DNA of 64,000 bases. Origin: Streptomyces sp. GS7 (GTDB taxonomy: Bacteria > Actinomycetota > Actinomycetes > Streptomycetales > Streptomycetaceae). How positions within the stretch are numbered: the stretch's first letter is position 1; each line of letters opens with the position of its first letter. Shown here piece by piece: positions 32,441-41,515 of the stretch. The position numbers and the translations under genes are program-made. Location of the stretch: the NCBI RefSeq assembly GCF_009834125.1, contig NZ_CP047146.1, positions 3,031,501 through 3,095,500 of the forward strand, written 5' to 3'. The notes below the pieces were generated by a model. That model made no database searches, was not told the DNA's origin, and worked only from the letters and a program-made list of their open reading frames with translations.

Positions 32441-33014
32441 TCTGCACCCATAGAGGCTCTACCACCGCTTGCGGTCATCCTTCACTGACACGAATCTGCA
32501 AGTGGTCGTCCTTCGCCGACACGAAAGGCCGTTGTCGCCCTTCGGTGGCAATCGATCAACGATCACTGGCGCAGGTCGTCGGTCTCCCAATCGACGAGCG
32601 TAGCGGCGATCTCGGTGCGGGTGGTTCTCCTTTGCCAGGACCGTAACCCTGGCTTCAGGGACTCCACAAATCTCAGTACAGCTCACACCGTGTTTCCACA
32701 ATGACCGCATCACAGTACTCCTGGGCGATGCCCGACGGGCGCTGAGCACCATGGATGCGGCGTCCGTTGAGTGCACCGCCACGTTCCCTCCGCACTGGCA
32801 GACCCGTGACTATGAAGGCGCCTCAGGGCAGTTGGGACAGGAAGCTACCGTCGCGGAATCCGGCCTCCGGCGCATGCCTCATTTGGCTGGGCCCTCCTGC
32901 CCGGAAGCTGGGCATTCGACGCTCAAGGGGATTCACCCATCGGCAGATCCTGTGGGGCGATTCAGGGCTGGAACTGTGTGTGCCGGTCGTCCGGTTGCGC
33001 TGGACACATGGCGA
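32441..33014. other. Gene-free, lower-GC stretch
   Basis: About 570 bases between the Tn3 remnant and the next candidate gene. Open frames on both strands are rich in Cys, His and Arg and show no family resemblance; I see no reliable feature. Confidence 0.4.
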
Positions 33015-33542
33015 GTGACGACAAGTGACATGGATATCGCCCGCTGTATCGCCGCACGCTTCGGCGGCAAGCCGAAACGGTGCGGTCAGGAGGGTGGCGA
33101 CTCGATTGAGGTCACGACCACGGCTGCTTCTGTTGATGTGGTCGTAGATCGATTGGATGCGATTGAAACTCGCATGAGGATTTACGGCTCGGATAGGTTC
33201 GCCGTCGCTACATCCACACAGAAAGCACGACGGTTCCCGCCAGTAGGGGAGGGTGCGAGACAAGGGGCAGTATTGCCAGCTCGCACATTCTTGACCCGGG
33301 TGAGGCAAGGGTTGCGACCAAGCATCGTCGTGGAGTTTCAGTTGACCGAACTGCCTTACGCGGGGCGGTTTCGATTGGTGTCGGCAGCGTGGTCGCTTGT
33401 CGAGGGCTTGCATGTGCTGGTCGAGGAGCTTCGCGCAGAGGGACGCCCTGTTCGCGCGCGATTGGCCTTGGAGCGTGCAGTGCCTTCTGATAAGGGCAGC
33501 CACTTCAGCTACCCCGTGGTGCGGTTCCCGCGGCATGGTTAG
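33015..33542 (+). CDS. Unrecognised hypothetical protein of atypical base composition
   Basis: 175 aa from GTG 33015 (or ATG 33030, 170 aa). The frame reads like real protein: DIARCIAARFGGKPKRCGQE, SIEVTTTAASVDVVVDRLDA, IETRMRIYGSDRFAVATST, FLTRVRQGLRPSIVVEFQL and SLVEGLHVLVEELRAEG. Codon choice is much less G/C-ended than the rest of the window, a sign of transfer. An antisense frame covers the same bases but is rich in Cys, His and Trp and less credible. No family or neighbour-based function. Confidence 0.4.
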   Translation: MTTSDMDIARCIAARFGGKPKRCGQEGGDSIEVTTTAASVDVVVDRLDAIETRMRIYGSDRFAVATSTQKARRFPPVGEGARQGAVLPARTFLTRVRQGLRPSIVVEFQLTELPYAGRFRLVSAAWSLVEGLHVLVEELRAEGRPVRARLALERAVPSDKGSHFSYPVVRFPRHG

Positions 33543-34049
33543 CACTGGATGTGCTATGGGATCTGCGACCATTTCCAGCCGCCTCTCTGCCAGTCTGCGA
33601 TCGACGTGAAGGCGGCCGGTGGAGATCAGTTTGCGGCGCAGGGCCGTACGTGGTTGGAATACGTCTTGTACGCGTAAGAGTTGCTCGCAGAGCTGTTCAG
33701 ACAGCGCCAAGCGATCGGGCGATGGGCAAGCTACTCACACAGAACGCGGTGAAGATAGCGTGGAGCATGTCGAGGTCTTTCGGATGGGCAGTGTAGGAAG
33801 AACTTCCATCCTGGAAGACCTCGACGCCTACCCGCCAACACCCCCGACTACACTCTCAACTGCGAAGAGCCACATTTCTCCTCGGCGAGCCGGTACTTAC
33901 CACCCGCCCTGTACGCAGATGGCGAGTAGGTGCTGGTGTGGAATCCGCGTACGCCTTCCGAGGCCAGTGCTGTGACCGCGTAGGTTCGCCGGGTTGGTGG
34001 TCGTGACGGTTGGATGTGCGGTGACGTCCATTCGACCGCTGGAGGCGCG
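33543..34049. other. Gene-free stretch before the IS630 element
   Basis: About 500 bases with short unconvincing frames only. The IS630 left end should lie near the right part of this stretch, but I could not identify its terminal repeat by eye. Confidence 0.35.
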
Positions 34050-34283
34050 GTGGCTGAGCCTGTCCGTGTACGCAGATTGACTGACAAGGAGGGGCAGAAG
34101 CTGAAGCAGATCGTGCGCCGGGGCAGCACGAGTTCGGTGCGTTACCGGCGGGCGATGATGCTGCTCGCTTCGGCGGGCGGAAACCGGGTGCCGGTGATCG
34201 CCCAGCTGGTCCAAGCCGATGAGGACACCGTGCGCGACGTGATCCACCGCTTCAACGAGATCGGCCTGGCCTGCCTGGACCCT

Positions 34284-34822
34284 AATTCCTTGGTAACGGC
34301 ACCGCCGAGACTTCTCGGAGCGCTGCCGGACTGTTCGAGTGCGGGACTGTGACGCCTTCCTGGACCCCGGCTGACGAAGCCTCCACTGAGAGCGGCGCAC
34401 GAACCGTACTTGTGAGCACTGGGACATGAGGCCTTACGTCTTCCTGGCTCCGAGCCCTCGCGGGAGAGCGGCCCAGGTCCCCGTGCTCATGGTGGTGGCG
34501 GTCGCGTGGACGCCGGGCGGACAACCTATACAAGCCCCGGCCCGCGATGCCTCTCGGTAGAGCGGTGGCGTTCGGCGTCTTCACGGCCGCCACCACCCCC
34601 ATGCGGGAACACTCGTTGATGTTGGTGGTACGAGCCCGCTTCACGGTGACCTCTTGCCAGTCCCGAGCCGTCGAGCTCCGGGCAAGACCGAGGCCCGTGG
34701 CGCGCGCTGGTGCCACGAACGGCTTGTGAGATGTCGGACCGAAGAGTCCTGGAATTAGGGAGCCGCGTGGCCCGCATGCGCTCGTGACCAGCGCAAATAC
34801 CAGCGCCAAGGGGAGGAACAAC
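34284..34822 (+). ncRNA. Candidate bridge-RNA region of the IS110 element
   Basis: IS110-group elements carry a structured guide (bridge) RNA in the non-coding end upstream of the transposase. Here about 540 bases precede the TTG start and contain no credible gene. Only position and absence of coding support this; no fold was computed. Confidence 0.3.
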
Positions 34823-36041
34823 TTGATCTACTGCGGGATCGACTGGGCCGAAAAGCACCACGACGTCGCCCTCGTCGACGACACCGGACAGCTGCTGGCC
34901 AAGCGGCACATCACCGACGACGCAGCCGGCTACCGGCTGCTGCTGGACCTGCTGGCCGAGTACGGCGACACCGAAGAAGACCCCATCCCGATCGCGATCG
35001 AGACCAGCCGCGGACTCCTGGTTGCCGCCGTGAGGCAGGGCAAGCGGAAGGTCTTCGCTGGTCAACCCGATGGCCGCCGCCCGTTACCGCGACCGGCACG
35101 GTGTCTCGCGCAAGAAGTCAGATCCCGGCGACGCCCTGGTCCTGGCGAACATCCTGCGCACTGACATGCCCATACACCGCCCGTTGCCGGACGACACCGA
35201 TCTGGCCCGCGCTATCGCAGTCCTGGCCCGTGCTTAGCAGGACGCCACCTGGAACCGGCAGCAGATCGCCAACCAGCTCCGCTCCCTGCTGCGCGAGTAC
35301 TATCCCGCTGCCCTGGATGCCCTCGCCGGATGGCGGAACGGCCTGTGCCGCCCCGAAGCCCGCGAACTACTCAAGGTGGCGCCGACGCCGGCACAGGCCG
35401 CGCGGCTCACCCGCGCCCAGCTCCGCTCCGCCCTCAAACGGGCCGGTCGCAGCCGCGGCATCGAAGCAGAATCCGAGCGGCTCCGCGAGATCTTCCGGGG
35501 CGACTACGCAAGCCAGCCACGGTTGGTCGAGGACGCGCTCGGCAAACAGACCCTCGCTCTCCTGAGACAGCTGGAAGCCGCCTGCCTCGCAGCTGACGAA
35601 CTCAGCGAAGCGGTCGAGGCGTCTTTTCTCCAACACCCGGACGCTGAGGTGATCTTGAGCTTCCCCGGCCTCGGGGTTCAGCTCGGCGCCCGGGTACTCG
35701 CCGAGATCGGAGACGACCGTCAGCGGTTCGCCGACGCCCGCGGCATGAAGGCATACGCGGGATCCGCCCCCGTCACCCGCGCATCCGGGAAGAAACACCA
35801 TGTCGGACGCCGCAAGGTCAAGAATGACCGACTCAACCACGCCGGCTATCTGTGGGCCTTCTCCGCCCTGCGGTCCTCACCCGGAGCCGAAGCCCACTAC
35901 CGTCGCCGACGCGAGCAAGGAGACTGGCACGCAGCCGCCCAGCGGCACCTGTTCAACCGCATGATCGGCCAGCTCTACCACTGCATCCAGACCGGCGAAC
36001 TGTTCGACGAGCACATCGCGTTCCCGTCCCAACTGGCGTAG
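34823..36041 (+). pseudogene. IS110-family transposase, frameshifted and with a stop codon
   Basis: TTG 34823 has GGAGG six bases upstream and begins MIYCGIDWAEKHHDVALVDD (DEDD-type N-terminus). An extra base near 35060 shifts the frame; reading continues VNPMAAARYRDRHGVSRKKS, DPGDALVLANILRTDMPIHR, an in-frame TAG at 35235, then QQIANQLRSLLREYYPAALD and the C-terminal transposase_20 part: SFPGLGVQLGARVLAEIGDD, ARGMKAYAGSAPVTRASGKK, VKNDRLNHAGYLWAFSALRS. Two lesions make it inactive. The remaining protein sequence is well preserved, so decay is recent. Confidence 0.85.
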
Positions 36042-36836
36042 CAGCTTGACAACTTGGCATCGTGAGATGTCTCAGTGGGCGGGAGGCCGTCCCCGCCTGC
36101 TCACCCCTGACGACGAGGACTTCGTCATCCGGACGGCCACCACCCGCCCCACCAGGCTCGGCCAGCCCTTCACCCACTGGTGGATCCGCAAACTCGCCGC
36201 CTACCTGCGGGAGGTGCACGGACGTGTCATCCGCATCGGCCGTGAAGCCTTACGGTGCCTGCTCCGGCGCCGCGGCATCACCTTCCAGCCCACGGCGTCA
36301 CCTACTTCCACGGCTGCTACTCCGTGGGCGACGACCGCCTGTGGGGCGTCAACCGCCGCCGCAAGGGCACCGCCAACACCCTGGCCGCGCTGAAGTCGAT
36401 CCGCGCCGCCCGACCCGACGGCGCCCCGATCTACATCATCCTGGACAACCTCTCCGCCCACACCGGCGCCGACATCCGCCGCTGGGCGAAGAAGAACAAG
36501 GTCGAGCTGTGCTTCACCCCGACCTACGCATCCTGGGCCAACCCGATCGAGGCCCACTTCGGCCCGCTGCGGCAGTTCACCCTGGCCAACTCCCACCACC
36601 GCAGCCACCCCACGCAATCCCAGGCACTGCACCGCTACCTGCGCTGGCGCAACGTCAACGCCCGCCACCCCGACGTACTTGCCGCCCAACGCAAGGAACG
36701 CGCCCGCATCCGCAGCGAGAAGGGCATCCGCTGGGGCGGACGCCCCCTCAACGCCGCAGCCTGACCGACCGCGAACCGCAGCCCCGGAGTGCCGAAAGGG
36801 ACAAGTTCACGAGAAGGACAGCGACAGAAGGACGAC

Positions 36837-37214
36837 TCAGGAGGTGGACGGCTCGATCTCCCCCGCAAAGACGATGACCTGGTCGATGAGGCTCCGCCGC
36901 AGATGGACGACGTCCGTTCCCGCCAGGCGGGGGCCTCCATCCGGCGTGGTGAAGACCCACTGGTACCGGGCCCACTCGTCAGGCATGTCCACCGCTGAGC
37001 AGCGCACCATCGTGCCGGTCCCCGCCGGGTGGCGCCGGATGTCCAGCACGAACCGCTCGACCGCCGCGATTCCTTCGCTGCGACCCAACGGCCCCCAGAA
37101 GACCACGTCTGAGGTCAGGGCTTGGGAGAGCAGGGCAGTCACATAGCTGTCGTCCGAGGCGTTAAACGCGGAGATGAACGTGTCGATCGCGGAGCGTGCC
37201 GTCTCTTCCTGCAT
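36837..37214 (-). CDS. SnoaL-like / NTF2-fold protein
   Basis: 125 aa, ATG 37214. Pattern of the nuclear-transport-factor-2 fold: ETARSAIDTFISAFNASDDS, LTSDVVFWGPLGRSEGIAAV, RCSAVDMPDEWARYQWVFTT and GTDVVHLRRSLIDQVIVFAG. Such proteins include small cyclases, isomerases and ligand-binding proteins; no catalytic residues can be assigned by eye. Isolated gene right after the transposon cluster. Confidence 0.75.
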   Translation of the reverse strand: MQEETARSAIDTFISAFNASDDSYVTALLSQALTSDVVFWGPLGRSEGIAAVERFVLDIRRHPAGTGTMVRCSAVDMPDEWARYQWVFTTPDGGPRLAGTDVVHLRRSLIDQVIVFAGEIEPSTS

Positions 37215-37524
37215 GCCCCAGTAATACCAGCCGTTGCGCCTGCGCTCGTCCCGTGAGCCGCCTTCCGATCACGGTGGACCATCCCGGTCACAGCACTAGG
37301 CGACAGGAGCTGGGCTTCGGCGGAATGCCGAGGAGCTGCGCGGCGCACCGATTCCGTCCCTGGCGCGTCGGCTTTGCGGTCCTTGCCGGGGGAGCAGGCT
37401 AGTGATTGAGCATCTCGGCGCGGAAGATAGAGCCCCTGGTCGCACACGAAGTGTCCCCGGCAAGGATGGCGACTCCGAAGAGCCTATGGAAGGCGACCCG
37501 AGGTCCCGTTAGGCTGCGTTTTTG
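37215..37524. other. Gene-free stretch
   Basis: About 310 bases between the SnoaL-like and VOC genes. No convincing frame, repeat or hairpin seen. Confidence 0.4.
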
Positions 37525-37911
37525 TCAGGGTCGGTATCGGAGTGGATGGTCCGCTGGGATTTCCACGATTACAACTTTGTGACCGTCCGGATCGGCGATC
37601 CACATCTCGATCAGCCCCCACGGCTCCCGGACGGGTGGCCGCAGCACCACCACCCCGTGCGCCACCAGCTCCTCGTGCGCCCGCGCCGCGTCCGCGACCT
37701 GGAGCCACAGCTGGAGGGTCGGCGTGGCCGCACCGGTTGCCCGGCCGGAGACCTCCAGGAAGCCGCCGCCGAGGAAGTACACCGTGCCGCGCTCCGGTCC
37801 CGTACCGAACTCCCGGTAGACCGCCAGCCCCAGCGCCTCGCCGTAGAACGCCCGCGACCGCTCCGGATCGCTCGGCCGCACCAGCACCCTGCTGCTCAGT
37901 ACCTGCACCAT
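37525..37911 (-). CDS. VOC-family (glyoxalase/bleomycin-resistance-like) protein
   Basis: 128 aa, ATG 37911. Two beta-alpha-beta halves: LSSRVLVRPSDPERSRAFYG, GTVYFLGGGFLEVSGRATG, LQLWLQVADAARAHEELVAH and the metal-site ending WGLIEMWIADPDGHKVVIVE. Potential metal ligands include the late Glu in IVEIPADHPL. May act in isomerisation or antibiotic binding. The C-terminus is nearly duplicated in the remnant at 17147. Confidence 0.85.
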   Translation of the reverse strand: MVQVLSSRVLVRPSDPERSRAFYGEALGLAVYREFGTGPERGTVYFLGGGFLEVSGRATGAATPTLQLWLQVADAARAHEELVAHGVVVLRPPVREPWGLIEMWIADPDGHKVVIVEIPADHPLRYRP

Positions 37912-38055
37912 GGCACGGACCCTACGCCGCGCGGCAGGGCGGTCCCGGCCGCGGCGCACCGCCACCGTCCGAAGGGCGAAAGCCCCTGACACCCGGAGCC
38001 CCCCTCTTGTTAGCCTCGCGGCAGCCATTCGTACGGCCGAGAGGACCCGCACACC

Positions 38056-38589
38056 ATGCCCACCAGCCCGCTGACCTTCCGCACCGCCACCGACGCCGAC
38101 ATACCCGGGCTCGTCGAGCTGATCGAATCGGCGTACCGCGGGGACGCCAGCCGGGCCGGCTGGACGACCGAGGCGGACCTCCTCCAGGGGCAGCGCACGG
38201 ACCCGGACGGTGTCGCCGAGGTGGTGCGCAAGGAGGACGGCCGGCTGCTGGTCGCCGAGCAGGACGGCCAACTGGTGGCCTGCTGCCAGCTCGACCACCG
38301 CGGGGACCACACCTACTTCGGCATGTTCGCGGTGCGCCCCACCCTCCAGGGCAGCGGCCTCGGCAAGGTGATCATCGCCGAGGCCGAGCGCACCGCGCTG
38401 TCCACCTGGGGCGCCCCGGAGATGCGGATGACCGTCATCCGGCAGCGCGCCGAGCTGATCGCCTGGTACGAGCGCCGCGGCTACCGCCGCACCGGGCAGC
38501 TCAGCCCGTTCCCGTACGGCGACGAGCGGTTCGGCGTCCCGCAGCGCGACGACCTGGAGTTCGAGCTCCTGGTCAAGCCCCTCGGCTGA
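38056..38589 (+). CDS. GNAT-family N-acetyltransferase
   Basis: 177 aa, ATG 38056. GNAT core: LTFRTATDADIPGLVELIES, LLVAEQDGQLVACCQLDHRG, YFGMFAVRPTLQGSGLGKVI (acetyl-CoA loop Q-G-S-G-L-G) and RQRAELIAWYERRGYRRTGQ. The final PFPYGDERFGVPQRDDLEFE resembles the actinobacterial branch close to mycothiol-type acetyltransferases without being MshD. Substrate unknown. Divergent from the VOC gene. Confidence 0.88.
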   Translation: MPTSPLTFRTATDADIPGLVELIESAYRGDASRAGWTTEADLLQGQRTDPDGVAEVVRKEDGRLLVAEQDGQLVACCQLDHRGDHTYFGMFAVRPTLQGSGLGKVIIAEAERTALSTWGAPEMRMTVIRQRAELIAWYERRGYRRTGQLSPFPYGDERFGVPQRDDLEFELLVKPLG

Positions 38590-38874
38590 CCCACCGGACA
38601 GACCCCGGAGCCGCCCCGCCGGGGGAGGAGTCCCGCGGGGCGCAGCCGACCGCCGCGGCGAGCGGCACGGTGGCGGCGCACCCGGCGAGGCGTACGGGGC
38701 GGGGGCGGCCGCCTGCCCGGAGAGGCCCGGAGAGCGACGGCGCACCGGGCCGTCTGCCGAGATCACCGGGCCGAACGTCCGTAGGGGGGAGGCTCGTTGC
38801 GCTCCTGTGAACCGTGGACTTCCGCTCCGCCGCGCATACCCCGGCCGGCCGTCCGCCCCGCCCGCCGCGGTCCC

Positions 38875-39558
38875 TCAGGCGGTGAAGCGCACCGCCCGCC
38901 GGATCTCCGGCTGATCGGTCACCACGCCCGCCAGCCCCAGGCCGCGCGCCAGCCGCAGCTGGTCGTGGGTGTTGACCGTCCAGCCCAGCACCTTCAGCTG
39001 CGCGGCATGCGCCCGCTCGACCAGTTCGAGGGTGAGCCGCCGGATGTTCAGCGACAGCGTGCCCGCGCCGACCGCCTTCGCGCGGTCCACCACATCGGCG
39101 CCGTAGCGGTCGCCCACCAGTGCCGTCCGCACCGACGGCAGCAGCGTGCGGATCGCCGCCAGCGCCTCGTCGTGGAAGGAGATCACCTCCACCCGGCCGG
39201 CCAGATCGCGCGTTCGCACGACCTCGGCCAGCGCCTGCGCCGCCGCCACGTCCTTGATCTCCGCCTGGAGCGGCGCGCCGACCGCGTTCACGACCTCCTC
39301 GAAGACCGGAATCCGCTCGCCCAGCCCGGCGTCCAGCTCCCGCAGCTCGGCGAGGGTGCGCTCGGCGATCGGGCCGGTGCCGTCGGTCGTCCGGTCCACG
39401 TCCGCGTCATGCATCACCACGAGCGCGCCGTCCTTGCTCAGGTGCAGATCCAGCTCGATGACATCGACGCCCTCGCGTTCGGCGCGTACGAAGGAGCGCA
39501 GGGTGTTCTCCGGCTCCACACCCATCATCCCGCGGTGCCCGATGGTCAGAAAGGTCAA
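38875..39558 (-). CDS. Glycerophosphodiester phosphodiesterase
   Basis: 227 aa. Start chosen at TTG 39558, which has GAGG five bases upstream and directly precedes the conserved N-terminus; longer frames are Arg-rich and lack a ribosome site. GDPD motifs: LTIGHRGMMGVEPENTLRSF, VDVIELDLHLSKDGALVVMH, DADVDRTTDGTGPI and a C-terminal VLGWTVNTHDQLRLARGLG with GVVTDQPEI. It cleaves glycerophosphodiesters to an alcohol and glycerol-3-phosphate. No signal peptide, so probably cytoplasmic. Confidence 0.9.
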   Translation of the reverse strand: MTFLTIGHRGMMGVEPENTLRSFVRAEREGVDVIELDLHLSKDGALVVMHDADVDRTTDGTGPIAERTLAELRELDAGLGERIPVFEEVVNAVGAPLQAEIKDVAAAQALAEVVRTRDLAGRVEVISFHDEALAAIRTLLPSVRTALVGDRYGADVVDRAKAVGAGTLSLNIRRLTLELVERAHAAQLKVLGWTVNTHDQLRLARGLGLAGVVTDQPEIRRAVRFTA

Positions 39559-40058
39559 GGCTGCCTCGATTCTGTCGGCTCGGTTGCTGTCGGTCCGTGC
39601 ACGTGTCGGCCGCCGGCGGCCTGCTGCCCGAAATGGCCCACAGCCTAATCCGTTCACGAGCGGCAGAGCCGTAGGGACAAGTGCCTCCTAGCCCGTACGA
39701 GTGCCCCCGTATTCCGCCGTCTACGCACCGCCGGCAGACCCGGGCCGTATCACCGGCGCCCCCGGGCCGCGAGCGGGGTGCGACCGGTGCCCCGCGGCTC
39801 CCCGAGGCCGGCGCTCCGGTCGTCCGCTCGCGCCGGCCCGCGTGGGGCCGCCGCCCACCGGCGCCGCCGCTCGCGCCGGAGGAAGCGCGGCAAGTCGAGG
39901 CTCTTCTGGCAGGAACTGTCGTCAAAAGCTCTAGCCACAGGAAAATTGAGCGTGACCATGGGGTCCGAACAGAATAATTTTCACCGACCCCACTTGAACG
40001 GACGATCCTCTGCTGGTTACGGTGTCCTGACAGGACGATCTACCGCCGGAGGGCAGTC
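39559..40058. promoter_or_regulatory. Divergent control region, no gene seen
   Basis: About 500 bases between divergent genes. The stretch around 39950-40000 (GAACAGAATAATTTTCACC) is unusually AT-rich for this genome and flanked by GGGGTC/GACCCC arms, a likely promoter or operator zone for the DUF6421 operon. No unambiguous -35/-10 pair identified. Confidence 0.35.
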
Positions 40059-41456
40059 ATGACGGAAATTCTTTCGCCTGTGGGTGTCCGGGGCAGCTCC
40101 ACAGCCTCCGAACGTGTGGTCGCGCACCCGGCATGGCCCGTGCTCAAGGACGCCGTGGAAACGATTCGCCCCTGGCAGTCGAAGGACGGCTCGATCGACC
40201 TCGCGGCGGACGGCGCACCGCGCGCCGAGGCCGTCCGCGACGAGGTCGACCGGGTCATCGCCGCCATCGGCGATCTCGCCCCGCTGCTGCCGCACGACGC
40301 CGCCTACCACCGGGCACTCGCCGACGATCTGCGCCGCTGGGCCGACGACGGCTTCGGCGTGCCGGACTTCCTCGACTCGCTGCTCGCCTTCCAGCCCGCC
40401 CGGCAGCGCGCCGACGGCCTCCAGCACCTGGTCGTCTTCCCCATGTACACCCAGAACGGCAACCCGAACCGGAACTTCGAGGCCGTCGTCCTGCGGATGG
40501 TCTGGCCGGAGTGGCTCGCCGAACTGGAGCGCACCCGCTACGACAACCCCCTCTTCTGCGGCATCACCTTCGAGGACTTCACGGCCGGCTACGACACCAA
40601 CTCCGCCGTCCTGTTCCCCGAGACCATCGCGGTCCGCGAGGCCCCCGAGCGGTTCAGCTGGGGCGGCATCTTCTGCGACCGCGAGGCCGCCCGCTTCCGC
40701 CGCGTCACCGAGGCCGCCGTCGAGACCCTCGGCGTCCAACTCCCGCCGGACATCGCGGCGTTGATCCGCGACCAGGAGCGCTGCCAGCAGGCGTTCGTCC
40801 TGTGGGACATGGTCCACGACCGCACCCACAGCCACGGCGACCTGCCGTTCGACCCGTTCATGATCAAGCAGCGCCAGCCGTTCTGGATGTACGGCCTGGA
40901 GGAACTGCGCTGCGATCTCACCGCCTTCAGGGAAGCCGTCAAGCTGGAGGGCGAGGGCTACCCGCAGGCGCGCGACGTGCAGTTCGCGGTGATCTTCGAC
41001 CGGATGTTCCGGTTCCCCGTCACCGGCGACCGGATCCGCAATTATGACGGCCTCGGCGGCCAGCTGCTCTTCGCCTACCTCCACAAGCACGACGTCGTAC
41101 GCTGGACGGACAACACACTGCACATCGACTGGGAGCGGGCGCCCAAGGTCACCAACCAGCTGTGCGGCGAGATCGAAGAGCTCTACCGCGACGGCATCGA
41201 CCGGCCCAAGCTGGTCCATTGGTTCGCCGCCTACGACCTCGTCTCGACCTACCTCGCTCCGCACCCGGGCTCGGTCTGGGCCAAGGGGCCGGACGCCCTC
41301 GACCTGGACCAGCCGCCGCGCAAGCTCGTGGACGACGTGCTTCCCGACGAGTTCCCGCTGAGCATGTTCTACGAAGCGCTCGCCAAGAAGCTGCGTGCTG
41401 TGATCGCATCGACCAAGGGCATCACGGCCCACAGTGACACGCTGGCGGCGGCGTGA
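40059..41456 (+). CDS. DUF6421-family protein
   Basis: 465 aa, ATG 40059 with GGAGG six bases upstream. Conserved-looking blocks: HLVVFPMYTQNGNPNRNFEA, FCGITFEDFTAGYDTNSAVL, FSWGGIFCDREAARFRRVTE, AFVLWDMVHDRTHSHGDLPF (His-rich) and VQFAVIFDRMFRFPVTGDRI. The length and pattern match the Streptomyces DUF6421 family, whose function is unknown. It is the first gene of a DUF6421-SDR-threonine aldolase unit; its stop codon lies 60 bases upstream of the SDR start. Confidence 0.8.
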   Translation: MTEILSPVGVRGSSTASERVVAHPAWPVLKDAVETIRPWQSKDGSIDLAADGAPRAEAVRDEVDRVIAAIGDLAPLLPHDAAYHRALADDLRRWADDGFGVPDFLDSLLAFQPARQRADGLQHLVVFPMYTQNGNPNRNFEAVVLRMVWPEWLAELERTRYDNPLFCGITFEDFTAGYDTNSAVLFPETIAVREAPERFSWGGIFCDREAARFRRVTEAAVETLGVQLPPDIAALIRDQERCQQAFVLWDMVHDRTHSHGDLPFDPFMIKQRQPFWMYGLEELRCDLTAFREAVKLEGEGYPQARDVQFAVIFDRMFRFPVTGDRIRNYDGLGGQLLFAYLHKHDVVRWTDNTLHIDWERAPKVTNQLCGEIEELYRDGIDRPKLVHWFAAYDLVSTYLAPHPGSVWAKGPDALDLDQPPRKLVDDVLPDEFPLSMFYEALAKKLRAVIASTKGITAHSDTLAAA

Positions 41457-41515
41457 CGAGCGACCGGAAGACCCGGCGGACGGCCGTCCAGGGGCAGGAC
41501 GAGGAGGCGACGGAG

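Larger units (their letters stand above)
34284..36072 (+). mobile_element. IS110-family element inserted in the IS630 transposase gene
   Basis: Removing 34284-36072 rejoins the IS630 reading frame exactly (GACCCT|CAGTGG), so this 1789-bp block is an insertion. Each junction carries the dinucleotide CT (34282-34283 and 36071-36072), consistent with the short core shared by target and element in IS110-type recombination. The block holds a transposase pseudogene (34823-36041), about 540 non-coding bases before it and about 30 after it. The motif GTGAGATGTC occurs at 34726 and again at the right end (36062). Confidence 0.75.
34050..36764 (+). mobile_element. IS630-family transposase, split by an IS110 insertion and internally deleted
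   Basis: The first 78 codons (GTG 34050, GGAGG four bases upstream) encode VRRLTDKEGQKLKQIVRRGS, VRYRRAMMLLASAGGNRVPV and DTVRDVIHRFNEIGLACLDP. The frame resumes at 36073 with QWAGGRPRLLTPDDEDFVIR and continues to REALRCLLRRRGITF. Near 36289 a deletion shifts it to HGVTYFHGCYSVGDDRLWGV, then IYIILDNLSAHTGADIRRWA (second catalytic Asp) and YASWANPIEAHFGPL (Glu). The first catalytic Asp region is deleted, so the transposase is dead for two independent reasons. Confidence 0.85.

Noticed and set aside
32823..33710. A 295-codon minus-strand frame opposite the orphan gene at 33015
   Set aside because: Rich in Cys, His and Trp and without fold-like patterns; the plus-strand frame is more protein-like. 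Neither is certain.
40058..40059. Promoter TTGAGC with AGAATA near 39950-39980
   Set aside because: Spacing of 19-20 bases is poor and no transcription start evidence exists, so only a general control region is recorded.
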